Part shown: in pieces, positions 1 to 6,054 of the stretch
Layout: every line of letters starts with the position of its first letter
Numbering within the stretch: the first letter of the stretch is position 1
NCBI GenBank assembly: GCA_944386315.1
Contig: CALXAS010000046.1
Location: 1-10,497 of the forward strand
From: an uncultured Clostridia bacterium
Lineage (GTDB): Bacteria > Bacillota > Clostridia > TANB77 > CAG-508
Reading direction: 5' to 3'
DNA: 10,497 nucleotides
Notes under the pieces: generated by a model
The model's database searches: none
The model's input: the letters and a program-made list of their open reading frames with translations, nothing else
Told to the model about the DNA's origin: nothing
Program-made: the position numbers and the translations under genes

Positions 1-1384
1 CTACGATAATGTCTAAGTGTAGCTCACCCATACCTGCAATAATAGTTTGACCTGTTTCATGGTCTGTCCATGTTTTGAAAGTTGGGTCTTCCTCTGCTAA
101 TTTTGCAAGAGCAACTCCCATTTTTTCGCTATTTGCTTTATCTTTTGGCTCAATAGCGATATCAATAACAGGCTCTGGGAATTCCATAGATTCTAAGATA
201 ACTGGATGTGCTGGATCACAAAGTGTATCTCCTGTAGATACTTCTTTTAATCCTACTGCTGCTGCAATATCTCCAGCATATACTTTTTCTATATCTTGTC
301 TATGGTTTGCGTGCATAAGCAATATTCTTCCTATTCTATCTTTCTTATCTTTGTTAGCATTTAGAATAGTAGAACCTGCATCTAATGTTCCAGAATATAC
401 TCTGAAGAAACATAATTTTCCAACGAATGGGTCTGTTGCAATTTTAAATGCTAATGCTGAAAAAGGTTCGTTATCGTCTGTTTTTCTTTCTACTTCGTTA
501 CCTTCTGGGTCAACACCTTTAATATGTGGAATATCAATTGGTGATGGCATATAGTATACGATTGCATTTAATAATTCTTGCACACCTTTATTTTTGTAAG
601 AAGAACCACAGGTTACAGGAACGATAGTGTTATCTATAGTACCTTTTCTTAAACCTTTATTGATTTCTTCCTCTGTTAATTCTTCTCCCTCTAAGTATTT
701 CATCATTAATTCGTCATCTTGTTCTGCTGTTGCTTCCACCATTGCTGCTCTATATTTTTCTGCATCAGCTTTCATATCTTCTGGGATTTCACATTCTTCG
801 ATTTCTTTTCCTAAATCGTCTTTATGAATAAATGCTTTCATTTTAATTAAGTCTACAATTCCTTTGAAGTTATCTTCTGAACCAATTGGTAGTTGTACTG
901 GAACTGCATTAGCATGTAATCTTTCTTTCATTTGCTCTACACATGCGTAGAAATCAGCACCTGTAATGTCCATCTTATTAACATATGCCATTCTTGGTAC
1001 TTTGTATTTATCTGCTTGTCTCCAAACAGTTTCGGATTGTGGTTGTACTCCACCTTTTGCTGCAAGTACAAGCACTGCACCATCTAGTACTCTTAGAGAT
1101 CTTTCTACCTCTACAGTGAAGTCTACGTGACCTGGTGTATCAATAATGTTAATTCTATGATTTAACCATTGACAAGTAGTAGCTGCAGATGTAATAGTGA
1201 TTCCTCTTTCTTGCTCTTGTACCATCCAGTCCATGGTAGCTTCTCCCTCATGAACCTCTCCTATTTTATGAGTTCTACCAGTATAGAATAGAATTCTCTC
1301 TGTAGTAGTAGTTTTTCCTGCATCTATGTGAGCCATAATTCCTATATTTCTTGTTCTCTCTAAAGGAAACTCTCTTCCTGCCAT
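1..1384 (-). CDS. fusA: Elongation factor G (EF-G), 3' end outside window
   Basis: Translational GTPase that moves tRNAs and mRNA through the ribosome after each peptide bond and acts in ribosome recycling. The frame starts MAGREFPLERTRNIGIMAHI and stays open to the left edge, giving about 461 of the roughly 690 residues usual for EF-G. All GTPase signatures are visible: G1 AHIDAGKTT (18-26), G2 RGITIT (60-65), G3 DTPGHVDF (82-89) and G4 NKMD (136-139). Domain II follows, and the part of domain III with IAGMGELHLDI lies at the window edge. The start is ATG at 1384-1382 with a purine-rich site (GAGGGGG, 1396-1402) 11 bases upstream. It is the third gene of the str operon, 85 bases after rpsG. 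No frameshift or missing motif is seen in the part present. Confidence 0.98.
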   Translation of the reverse strand, partial: MAGREFPLERTRNIGIMAHIDAGKTTTTERILFYTGRTHKIGEVHEGEATMDWMVQEQERGITITSAATTCQWLNHRINIIDTPGHVDFTVEVERSLRVLDGAVLVLAAKGGVQPQSETVWRQADKYKVPRMAYVNKMDITGADFYACVEQMKERLHANAVPVQLPIGSEDNFKGIVDLIKMKAFIHKDDLGKEIEECEIPEDMKADAEKYRAAMVEATAEQDDELMMKYLEGEELTEEEINKGLRKGTIDNTIVPVTCGSSYKNKGVQELLNAIVYYMPSPIDIPHIKGVDPEGNEVERKTDDNEPFSALAFKIATDPFVGKLCFFRVYSGTLDAGSTILNANKDKKDRIGRILLMHANHRQDIEKVYAGDIAAAVGLKEVSTGDTLCDPAHPVILESMEFPEPVIDIAIEPKDKANSEKMGVALAKLAEEDPTFKTWTDHETGQTIIAGMGELHLDIIV

Positions 1385-1435
1385 TTTTCTATTTTCCCCC
1401 TCTCATAAGCTTACTCTTACGATTTTTTTATGGAT

Positions 1436-1465
1436 AAAAGGTATTATTGCAAAACAATACCTTTT
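1436..1465 (-). terminator. rpsG-fusA intercistronic hairpin, possible weak terminator or processing site
   Basis: A perfect 10-bp inverted repeat (AAAAGGTATT at 1436-1445 against 1456-1465) with a 10-base loop begins four bases after the rpsG stop codon. In the minus-strand transcript the right arm ends in UUUU followed by AUCC, so the U tract is short and lies within the stem. I infer at most partial termination, or an mRNA stability or processing element that would set the ratio of S7 to EF-G. A full terminator is unlikely because fusA has no clear promoter of its own here. Confidence 0.5.
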
Positions 1466-1469
1466 TATT

Positions 1470-1940
1470 TTACCATTTATAATGAGCAAATGCTTTATTT
1501 GCTTCTGCCATTCTATGCATATCTTCTTTCTTTTTGAATGCTCCACCATTTCCAGTACGCGCATCTAGGATTTCGTTTGCTAATTTTTCTGCCATTGTTT
1601 TTTCATGTCTATTTCTAGCATAAACAACTAGCCATCTTAATCCTAATGTTTGTCTTCTTTCTGGTCTAATCTCTAATGGTACTTGGTAAGTTGCACCACC
1701 TACTCTTCTTGCTTTTACTTCAAGAACTGGCATTACATTATTAAGTGCTTCTTCAAATACTTCTAGTGGATCTTTTTGCTCTTTTTCTTTGATGATGTCA
1801 AATGCATCATATACTATTTTTTGAGCTACTGTTTTTTTACCGTCTAGCATAATGTTGTTTACAAGCTTTGTTACAAGTTTGCTATTATACATTGGATCTG
1901 CTATAACGTCTCTTTTTGCTACATATCCTCTTCTTGGCAC
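1470..1940 (-). CDS. rpsG: 30S ribosomal protein S7
   Basis: S7 is a primary binding protein of the 16S rRNA 3' major domain; it nucleates assembly of the 30S head and lies near the E-site tRNA. The product is 156 residues, the usual length, and reads as S7 throughout: PRRGYVAKRDV at the N-terminus, DPLEVFEEALNNVMPVLEVK, the ARRVGGATYQVP block, RPERRQTLGLRWLV and the C-terminal MAEANKAFAHYKW. The start is GTG at 1940-1938, decided by a strong AGGAGG site (1949-1954) eight bases upstream and by the conserved MPRRG N-terminus. It is the second gene of the str operon, separated from rpsL by an unusually structured 159-base spacer. In enterobacteria S7 represses its own operon by binding the rpsL-rpsG spacer; whether that holds here is not known. 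Confidence 0.99.
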   Translation of the reverse strand: MPRRGYVAKRDVIADPMYNSKLVTKLVNNIMLDGKKTVAQKIVYDAFDIIKEKEQKDPLEVFEEALNNVMPVLEVKARRVGGATYQVPLEIRPERRQTLGLRWLVVYARNRHEKTMAEKLANEILDARTGNGGAFKKKEDMHRMAEANKAFAHYKW

Positions 1941-1966
1941 TATTCTTCCCTCCTTTTTATTATGAT

Positions 1967-2080
1967 TTTGTTATTAAAAAATAACAAATAGGTACTCTGA
2001 AAAGCTTTGCTTTTCCGTATAGTGCGTATAATCTATTCTAAATTTAAGTACCTTAAATTAGTAATTTCTTATATGCACTA
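1967..2080 (-). promoter_or_regulatory. Structured rpsL-rpsG spacer RNA, candidate S7 autoregulatory element
   Basis: The spacer holds nested inverted repeats. Stem A pairs 2020-2031 with 2069-2080, 11 of 12 positions matching; the exception is an A-C opposition in the transcript. Inside it sits an 8-bp hairpin, 2041-2048 with 2052-2059. Downstream come a 7-bp hairpin (1999-2005 with 2009-2015, three-base loop) and a 9-bp hairpin (1967-1975 with 1980-1988) about 12 bases upstream of the rpsG Shine-Dalgarno site. In addition GGTACT at 1991-1996 is complementary to 2047-2052, which lies inside the loop of stem A; this would make a pseudoknot, or a fold that competes with the inner hairpin. The enterobacterial S7 repressor site lies in the same gene spacer, so feedback by S7 is a reasonable inference, but I do not recognise a described Firmicute RNA family. 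Confidence 0.45.
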
Positions 2081-2099
2081 AGCTTCTTTGGGCAAATTC

Positions 2100-2513
2100 C
2101 TATTTCTTTGGACGTTTTGCTCCATATTTTGATCTTGCTTTCATTCTGTCTTTTACACCTGCTGTATCTAATGTTCCTCTTATAATATGGTAACGAACAC
2201 CTGGTAGGTCTTTTACCCTTCCTCCTCTAATTAGAACAACACTATGCTCTTGCAAATTGTGTCCAATTCCTGGGATATAAGAAGTTACTTCATAACCATT
2301 AGAAAGTCTAACTCTGGCAACTTTTCTTAATGCTGAGTTTGGTTTCTTTGGTGTTACTGTTTTTACTACGGTACATACACCTCTTTTTTGTGGAGATCTT
2401 CTATTGGTTTGTCTTTTTTTCATAGAATTGTATCCATGTTGTAAAGCTGGTGCTGTAGATTTTGTAGTTGCAGTATGTCTTCCTTTTCTTACTAATTGAT
2501 TAATTGTTGGCAC
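2100..2513 (-). CDS. rpsL: 30S ribosomal protein S12
   Basis: S12 sits at the decoding centre of the small subunit and controls accuracy of tRNA selection. The 137-residue product is S12 from end to end: PTINQLVRKGR, the Firmicute-type insertion QHGYNSMKKRQTN before SPQKRGVCT, TPKKPNSALRKVARVRL, the PGIGHNLQEHSVVLIRGGRVKDLPGVRYH block and a basic tail RSKYGAKRPKK. The residues where streptomycin-resistance changes are known, Lys56 (first Lys of TPKK) and Lys101 (RVKDLP), are both wild type. The start is GTG at 2513-2511, preceded by AGGAGGTGA (2520-2528), nearly a full match to the 16S anti-Shine-Dalgarno. It is the first gene of the str operon, behind a promoter and a leader hairpin described separately. 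Confidence 0.99.
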   Translation of the reverse strand: MPTINQLVRKGRHTATTKSTAPALQHGYNSMKKRQTNRRSPQKRGVCTVVKTVTPKKPNSALRKVARVRLSNGYEVTSYIPGIGHNLQEHSVVLIRGGRVKDLPGVRYHIIRGTLDTAGVKDRMKARSKYGAKRPKK

Positions 2514-2540
2514 TTAAATTTCACCTCCTAAAATAAAATA

Positions 2541-2585
2541 TACCGCTAATGTCATTGCCTATTCCAGCAATTTACATTAACGGTA
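2541..2585 (-). promoter_or_regulatory. rpsL 5'-leader hairpin, possible attenuator
   Basis: The leader between the predicted start of transcription and the rpsL ribosome binding site is almost entirely one hairpin. The outer stem pairs 2541-2552 with 2574-2585, 12 pairs including one G-U in the transcript. A small internal loop follows, then an inner 5-bp stem (2554-2558 with 2567-2571) and the loop UGGAAUAG. The G-U rather than A-C at the imperfect pair favours function as RNA on the minus strand. It is followed by UAUUUUAUUUU, so it could also act as a terminator for the preceding coiled-coil gene or as an attenuator of the str operon. The rpsL Shine-Dalgarno site lies just downstream and is not sequestered. 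Confidence 0.55.
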
Positions 2586-2588
2586 ATT

Positions 2589-2617
2589 ATTGTATCATTT
2601 TTTGTTAGTTATGTCAA
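2589..2617 (-). promoter_or_regulatory. sigma-A promoter of the str operon
   Basis: The minus strand reads TTGACA (2612-2617), a 17-base spacer, then TACAAT (2589-2594): a perfect -35, a five-of-six -10 and ideal spacing. Transcription should begin near 2581-2584, giving a leader of about 70 bases before the rpsL GTG. The -35 begins only nine bases after the stop codon of the upstream 485-residue gene, with no separate terminator before it. Confidence 0.88.
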
Positions 2618-2626
2618 TGGTTTTTC

Positions 2627-4084
2627 TTATTTTTCTTCTCTTGCTGATTCACTATCTTTTACTTTAGCTTTTGCAGCTTCGTCTGCTCTTCTCATTGCTT
2701 CCTTATAATCAACAGTTTGCCTGTATTGTTCCATTTTCTCGCCTCTTTGACTGCTTCTTAATGCTTTTTTATAATCTTTTGGGTCTATGGATTTCCAATA
2801 ATCTGCATTTACTCTATCGTCTAAGCTGTTTGTTTTATGTTTTTCTTTACCCGCAGAAAGTCTTTCCACTTTTTTGCTTCCTGGTAATGGAATAGCTTTT
2901 ATTTTTCTTACTATGTTATCTCTCATTTCGAAGGCAGATACTTTAAATCCTTTCTTAACAGTAGCAATTCCTTTTTTCTTAGCATTATTTGCTATACTTA
3001 ACAATTCTGTTCTATCTGCTACATCTATTTTAGGTTGTTTGCTTTTCTTGTTTTTATCAAATAACCCTTTTAAGTTGTATTCTATATCAATTTGGCTCTC
3101 TTCCATTTCATTTTCTCTATCTTTTGGAGATTTTCCTATTTCTATCATCATTTTATAATATTCGTTTGCTTTATTGGTTCCAAATTGTCTATCATACTTT
3201 CTTAATACTTCTAGAACATTTATATCTACATTCTTTAAATCTTCCATAGTTTTTCCAGCTTTTTCGGCTAGTCTTTCTTTATCAAAACGTAAATCTTTTC
3301 TGCTAATATACCATTCCTCTTCTGTATTTACATTTCTAACTAAATATTTATCTTGTTTTGCACTATATAAAACCCTAACAGAGTCATTAGTTGCACTTGT
3401 TGATGGTTCCTTTCCTTCTGGTCGCTTACCACTTGTTGGTGGTTCTTTCCCTTCTGGTTGTTTTCCACTTGTTGGTGGCTCCTTCCCTTCTGGTTTACTT
3501 TGTGTTTTTTGAGCTTTTAATTCTTTTTCTCTACCTTCTATATACTTAGTTAATTTCTCTAATTGTTTCTTTTCGATATCTTGTGTATCATAATCTAACA
3601 CTATACTATCTCTTACCAACATAAGGTCTTGAATTTCTTTTACCATTTCATTTTGTCTTTGTTCAATATTTTTCAAAGCTTGTTCCGATACTTGTCTATC
3701 AAAGTTTTTATCTCGAAATTCTAATTCACCATTATAAAAAGCTTCCCATTGAGCTGCTCTATCATCAAGCTCTAAATCTTCTTCTATCTTTTTGTGATAC
3801 TTATCTTGATATTCCTTTAATTGTTCTTTTTTCTCTAAAATCTCATTATTAATTTGATTTTTTAATATTGCTATTTTTTGATACATATCACTTTTTAATT
3901 GTTTTTCTTTCTCTGATACTTGTTGCTTTCTTCTTTCATTAATTTCTTTTTCTAAACTTCCTTCTTCTAGTGTTGCACCAGATAATCTTCTCTCATCTGC
4001 TTCTATTTGTTCAATTTCCTTGTCCAATTCCTTTTTTTGCTCAATTAATTTTTTTAATTCTTCTATAAATTCTAATTCTTCCAT
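2627..4084 (-). CDS. Hypothetical highly charged coiled-coil protein with tandem repeats
   Basis: I do not recognise a family. The 485-residue product has no signal peptide and no membrane segment, so it is probably cytoplasmic. Residues 1-195 are rich in Glu, Lys and Gln and look like long coiled-coil helices (EELKKLIEQKKELDKEI at the start). Residues 198-233 are three 12-residue repeats, PEGKEPPTSGK(Q/R) twice and a diverged PEGKEPSTSATN, forming a Pro/Gly-rich linker. A more globular segment follows (about 234-420, with LYSAKQDKYLVRNVNTEEEWYISRKDL), and then a basic, Arg/Lys/Glu-rich helical tail. The start is ATG at 4084-4082 with AAAGGGG six bases upstream. It has its own promoter overlapped by a dyad, lies after trmFO and just before the str promoter on the same strand. 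The coding frame is clean, without stops. A scaffold-like or filament-associated role is possible but unsupported. Confidence 0.85.
   Translation of the reverse strand: MEELEFIEELKKLIEQKKELDKEIEQIEADERRLSGATLEEGSLEKEINERRKQQVSEKEKQLKSDMYQKIAILKNQINNEILEKKEQLKEYQDKYHKKIEEDLELDDRAAQWEAFYNGELEFRDKNFDRQVSEQALKNIEQRQNEMVKEIQDLMLVRDSIVLDYDTQDIEKKQLEKLTKYIEGREKELKAQKTQSKPEGKEPPTSGKQPEGKEPPTSGKRPEGKEPSTSATNDSVRVLYSAKQDKYLVRNVNTEEEWYISRKDLRFDKERLAEKAGKTMEDLKNVDINVLEVLRKYDRQFGTNKANEYYKMMIEIGKSPKDRENEMEESQIDIEYNLKGLFDKNKKSKQPKIDVADRTELLSIANNAKKKGIATVKKGFKVSAFEMRDNIVRKIKAIPLPGSKKVERLSAGKEKHKTNSLDDRVNADYWKSIDPKDYKKALRSSQRGEKMEQYRQTVDYKEAMRRADEAAKAKVKDSESAREEK
3386..3493 (-). repeat. Three 36-bp in-frame tandem repeats
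   Basis: Units at 3458-3493, 3422-3457 and 3386-3421 each encode 12 residues of the form PEGKEPPTSGKx within the 485-residue coiled-coil protein. The first two units are nearly identical at the protein level; the third, C-terminal one has drifted (PSTSATN). A unit length divisible by three keeps the reading frame if copies are gained or lost, as in coding minisatellites. The repeat joins the N-terminal coiled coil to the C-terminal part. Confidence 0.9.
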
Positions 4085-4124
4085 AATTTTCCCCTTTCCA
4101 AGAAAAAGATTTCACCTAATAAAT

Positions 4125-4166
4125 ATTTTACCACATAATTACATAATTTGCAATCATATTATGTAA
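4125..4166 (-). promoter_or_regulatory. Promoter of the coiled-coil gene with an overlapping 9-bp dyad
   Basis: The minus strand carries TTGCAA (4148-4153), 17 bases, then TAAAAT (4125-4130), a plausible sigma-A promoter about 40 bases upstream of the ATG. A perfect 9-bp inverted repeat, TTACATAAT (4139-4147) and ATTATGTAA (4158-4166) with a 10-base centre, covers the -35 and part of the spacer. That placement suits an operator for a dimeric repressor. The dyad lacks a following U tract, so it does not look like a terminator for trmFO. The region is very AT-rich, so chance dyads are not rare. Confidence 0.5.
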
Positions 4167-4210
4167 AATTTTAATTTTTGTCATGAAAATTATATATAAA
4201 ACTTAATTTT

Positions 4211-5554
4211 CTATTCAAATTTCACACGAGATAGACATTCTAGTGCTCTATCTGCCAATTTGGTATATCTTTGTTTTTTGTCTTTTATTTTTTCTTCTAA
4301 AGATGGTAAAATGCCAAAGTTTGCATTCATTGGTTGGAAATTTTCTTTTGGCGTAGCTATATAGTCTGCTAATGCTCCTATCATAGTTTCTTTTGGGAAT
4401 TTTATTTTTTCTTTTTCTTTTAATTGTGCCACTACATTTAAAGCAACCACCATTCCTGAACTAATGGATTCTACATATCCCTCCACTCCTGTTATTTGTC
4501 CTGCAAAGTATATATTAGCGTTTTTTTGGAATTGATAAGTAGCATCCAATAATCTTGATGCATTTAAGAATGTATTTCTATGCATTACTCCATATTTACT
4601 AAACTCGGCATTTTCTAATCCTGGAATAAGACGAAATACTCTTTTTTGCTCTCCATATTTTAAATTGGTTTGAAATCCTACCATATTAAATAGACTGCCT
4701 TCTGTATTATCTTGTCTTAATTGTACTATGGCATATGGTCTTTTTTCTGTTCGTGGGTCTGTAAACCCTACTGGTTTTAATGGTCCAAAACGCAGTGTAT
4801 CTATTCCTCTTTTTGCCATTACTTCTATAGGCATACAGCCTTCAAAAATTTCTCTCTTTTCAAATTCATGTAGTTCTACTACTTCCGCTTCTACCAAAGC
4901 CTTCCAAAAGGCTTCATACTCTTCTTTTGTCATAGGCAGATTTATATAATCCTGTGCTTGATTTTGTATTCTGCTTTTCCAGTCTTTTATCTCTTCTTCT
5001 CTTTTTCGTTCTTGCTCGTATCTCTCGCCCCAAAAAGCAACAGAAAAATCGATACTCTCTTTCTCCACAATAGGTGCTGCTGCATCATAAAAATGCAAAT
5101 CTTCTTCTCCTGTTAGTTTTGCAATCTGTTTCGATAATTTTTCTGACGTAAGTGGTCCTGTAGCAATCACAACGATTCCTTCTTTTGGGATTTCTTCTAT
5201 CTCTTCATGAATGATTTCTATATTGGGTATATCTTCTATTGCTTTGGTTACTTTCCCAGAAAATTTTTCTCTATCTACTGCTAATGCTTGCCCTGCTGGT
5301 ACTGCTGTTTCATCTGCTATCTTTATAAGCAAACTATCTAAGTGCCTTAATTCCTCTTTTAATAACCCACAAGCGTTGGTATGCAAATTAGACTTAAAAG
5401 AATTACTACAAACAATTTCTGCTAAATCTGTACTATGATGAGCAGGGGAAAATTTGATGGGTTTCATTTCATATAATTTTACAGGAATTCCTCTTTTCGC
5501 AATTTGATAAGCTGCTTCTGTTCCTGCTAAACCTCCACCTATCACGGTAACCAT
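4211..5554 (-). CDS. trmFO: Methylenetetrahydrofolate--tRNA (uracil-5-)-methyltransferase, FAD-dependent
   Basis: TrmFO makes 5-methyluridine at position 54 in the T loop of tRNA, using methylenetetrahydrofolate as carbon donor and FADH2 as reductant. The protein opens with a Rossmann FAD-binding stretch (VTVIGGGLAGTEAA), followed by KLYEMKP and the SPAHHSTDLAEIVCSNS block. Two cysteines at family-conserved places, VCSNS (Cys49) and FEGCMPIEVMAKRG (Cys240), match the catalytic pair described for the Bacillus enzyme. MVGFQTNLKYGEQK, GVMHRNTF, FAGQITGVEGYVES and NFQPMNANFGILP are also typical. The frame continues upstream to an ATG at 5575, but I chose the ATG at 5554: the only good Shine-Dalgarno (AGGAGG, 5565-5570) precedes it, and family members begin close to the FAD motif. 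This gives 447 residues. About 17 extra charged residues (roughly 180-199) precede YINLPMTKEEY, where relatives usually have LNCPM. It probably ends the SNF2 operon. Confidence 0.97.
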   Translation of the reverse strand: MVTVIGGGLAGTEAAYQIAKRGIPVKLYEMKPIKFSPAHHSTDLAEIVCSNSFKSNLHTNACGLLKEELRHLDSLLIKIADETAVPAGQALAVDREKFSGKVTKAIEDIPNIEIIHEEIEEIPKEGIVVIATGPLTSEKLSKQIAKLTGEEDLHFYDAAAPIVEKESIDFSVAFWGERYEQERKREEEIKDWKSRIQNQAQDYINLPMTKEEYEAFWKALVEAEVVELHEFEKREIFEGCMPIEVMAKRGIDTLRFGPLKPVGFTDPRTEKRPYAIVQLRQDNTEGSLFNMVGFQTNLKYGEQKRVFRLIPGLENAEFSKYGVMHRNTFLNASRLLDATYQFQKNANIYFAGQITGVEGYVESISSGMVVALNVVAQLKEKEKIKFPKETMIGALADYIATPKENFQPMNANFGILPSLEEKIKDKKQRYTKLADRALECLSRVKFE

Positions 5555-5563
5555 TTGCCTATT

Positions 5564-5570
5564 TCCTCCT
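5564..5570 (-). promoter_or_regulatory. Ribosome binding site deciding the trmFO start
   Basis: AGGAGGA on the minus strand lies about ten bases upstream of the ATG at 5554-5552. The alternative upstream ATG at 5575-5573 has only an A/T-rich tract before it, and the Shine-Dalgarno would then fall inside the coding region as codons for Arg-Gly-Gly. Confidence 0.75.
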
Positions 5571-5658
5571 CTCATTATTATCTTTTTTATTTTTATTCGT
5601 TTACATCACTTGAATAATATCCAGAACCTTCATTTTGATTTTAATAGGTTTTGCTTTT

Positions 5659-6021
5659 TTATTCTCTTTCTTCTTTTGCATCTTCCATTTGTTCTTCTTC
5701 TCTATATTCTGTCCAAGATATTTCTTCTGGGTCTTGCCCATGTTCTTCTTGTAGTCGAGAGTACCTTCTGTCTGCAAGTTCTTCGCAAGTAGCAAGGTAA
5801 TCTTGCTGATCAAACTCTATGCCTTCTTTTTGCATGGCATGATAAATTTTTACTTTTCTTTCTAAACATTGTACAATTCTTTTTTCTTCTATGGTTATTC
5901 TTTCCTTTGCCTGTTCTAATTGATTATCACAGTTTCTTAGTTGTTGCTTTCTTTGTCTTTCTTCCCAATTTTCTTGCTTGTCTTCATATTGCTTTGCCCA
6001 GTTACTTCTTTTTTCATCCAT
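5659..6021 (-). CDS. Small charged coiled-coil protein, unknown function
   Basis: A 120-residue protein that I cannot assign to a family. It is strongly hydrophilic and predicted mostly helical: residues 1-75 carry Lys/Arg/Glu/Gln patterns such as WEERQRKQQLRNCDNQLEQAKERI, consistent with a coiled-coil hairpin, and the C-terminus is very acidic (EEISWTEYREEEQMEDAKEERE). There is no signal peptide or membrane segment. The start is ATG at 6021-6019 with AAGGAG about ten bases upstream, 33 bases after the stop of the SNF2 gene and about 100 bases before trmFO, so it is likely the middle gene of that operon. A second open frame on the same strand (5601-5813) overlaps its 3' half and is judged a shadow. 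Composition alone recalls small coiled-coil partners, but no function is supported. Confidence 0.72.
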   Translation of the reverse strand: MDEKRSNWAKQYEDKQENWEERQRKQQLRNCDNQLEQAKERITIEEKRIVQCLERKVKIYHAMQKEGIEFDQQDYLATCEELADRRYSRLQEEHGQDPEEISWTEYREEEQMEDAKEERE

Positions 6022-6054
6022 TCTTACTACACTCCTTCTTCACTTTCCATCCTT

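Noticed and set aside
75..1200. Open frames on the plus strand at 75-554 and 627-827
   Set aside because: They are antisense to fusA, which has a continuous, motif-rich EF-G frame. Their Ser/Ile/Phe-rich composition is that of a shadow frame.
2027..2032. TATAAT on the plus strand in the rpsL-rpsG spacer as a promoter
   Set aside because: No -35 at a proper distance and no plus-strand gene downstream. The bases belong to the inverted repeat 2020-2031 / 2069-2080.
2346..2348. Possible streptomycin-resistance allele of rpsL
   Set aside because: Lys56 in TPKKPNS and Lys101 in RVKDLP are both wild type.
3386..3493. Short tandem repeats as a CRISPR-like array
   Set aside because: The units are contiguous without spacers, in frame, and encode a 12-residue peptide repeat inside a coding region; no cas gene is present.
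4178..4206. Inverted repeat GAAAATTA...TAATTTTC after trmFO as a terminator
   Set aside because: The stem is all A/T apart from one pair and no U tract follows it, so termination is not supported. I see no clear terminator for trmFO.
5601..5813. 70-residue minus-strand frame overlapping the small coiled-coil gene
   Set aside because: It has no convincing ribosome binding site, a Lys/Asn-rich composition from A-rich DNA, and overlaps the better-placed 120-residue gene in another frame.
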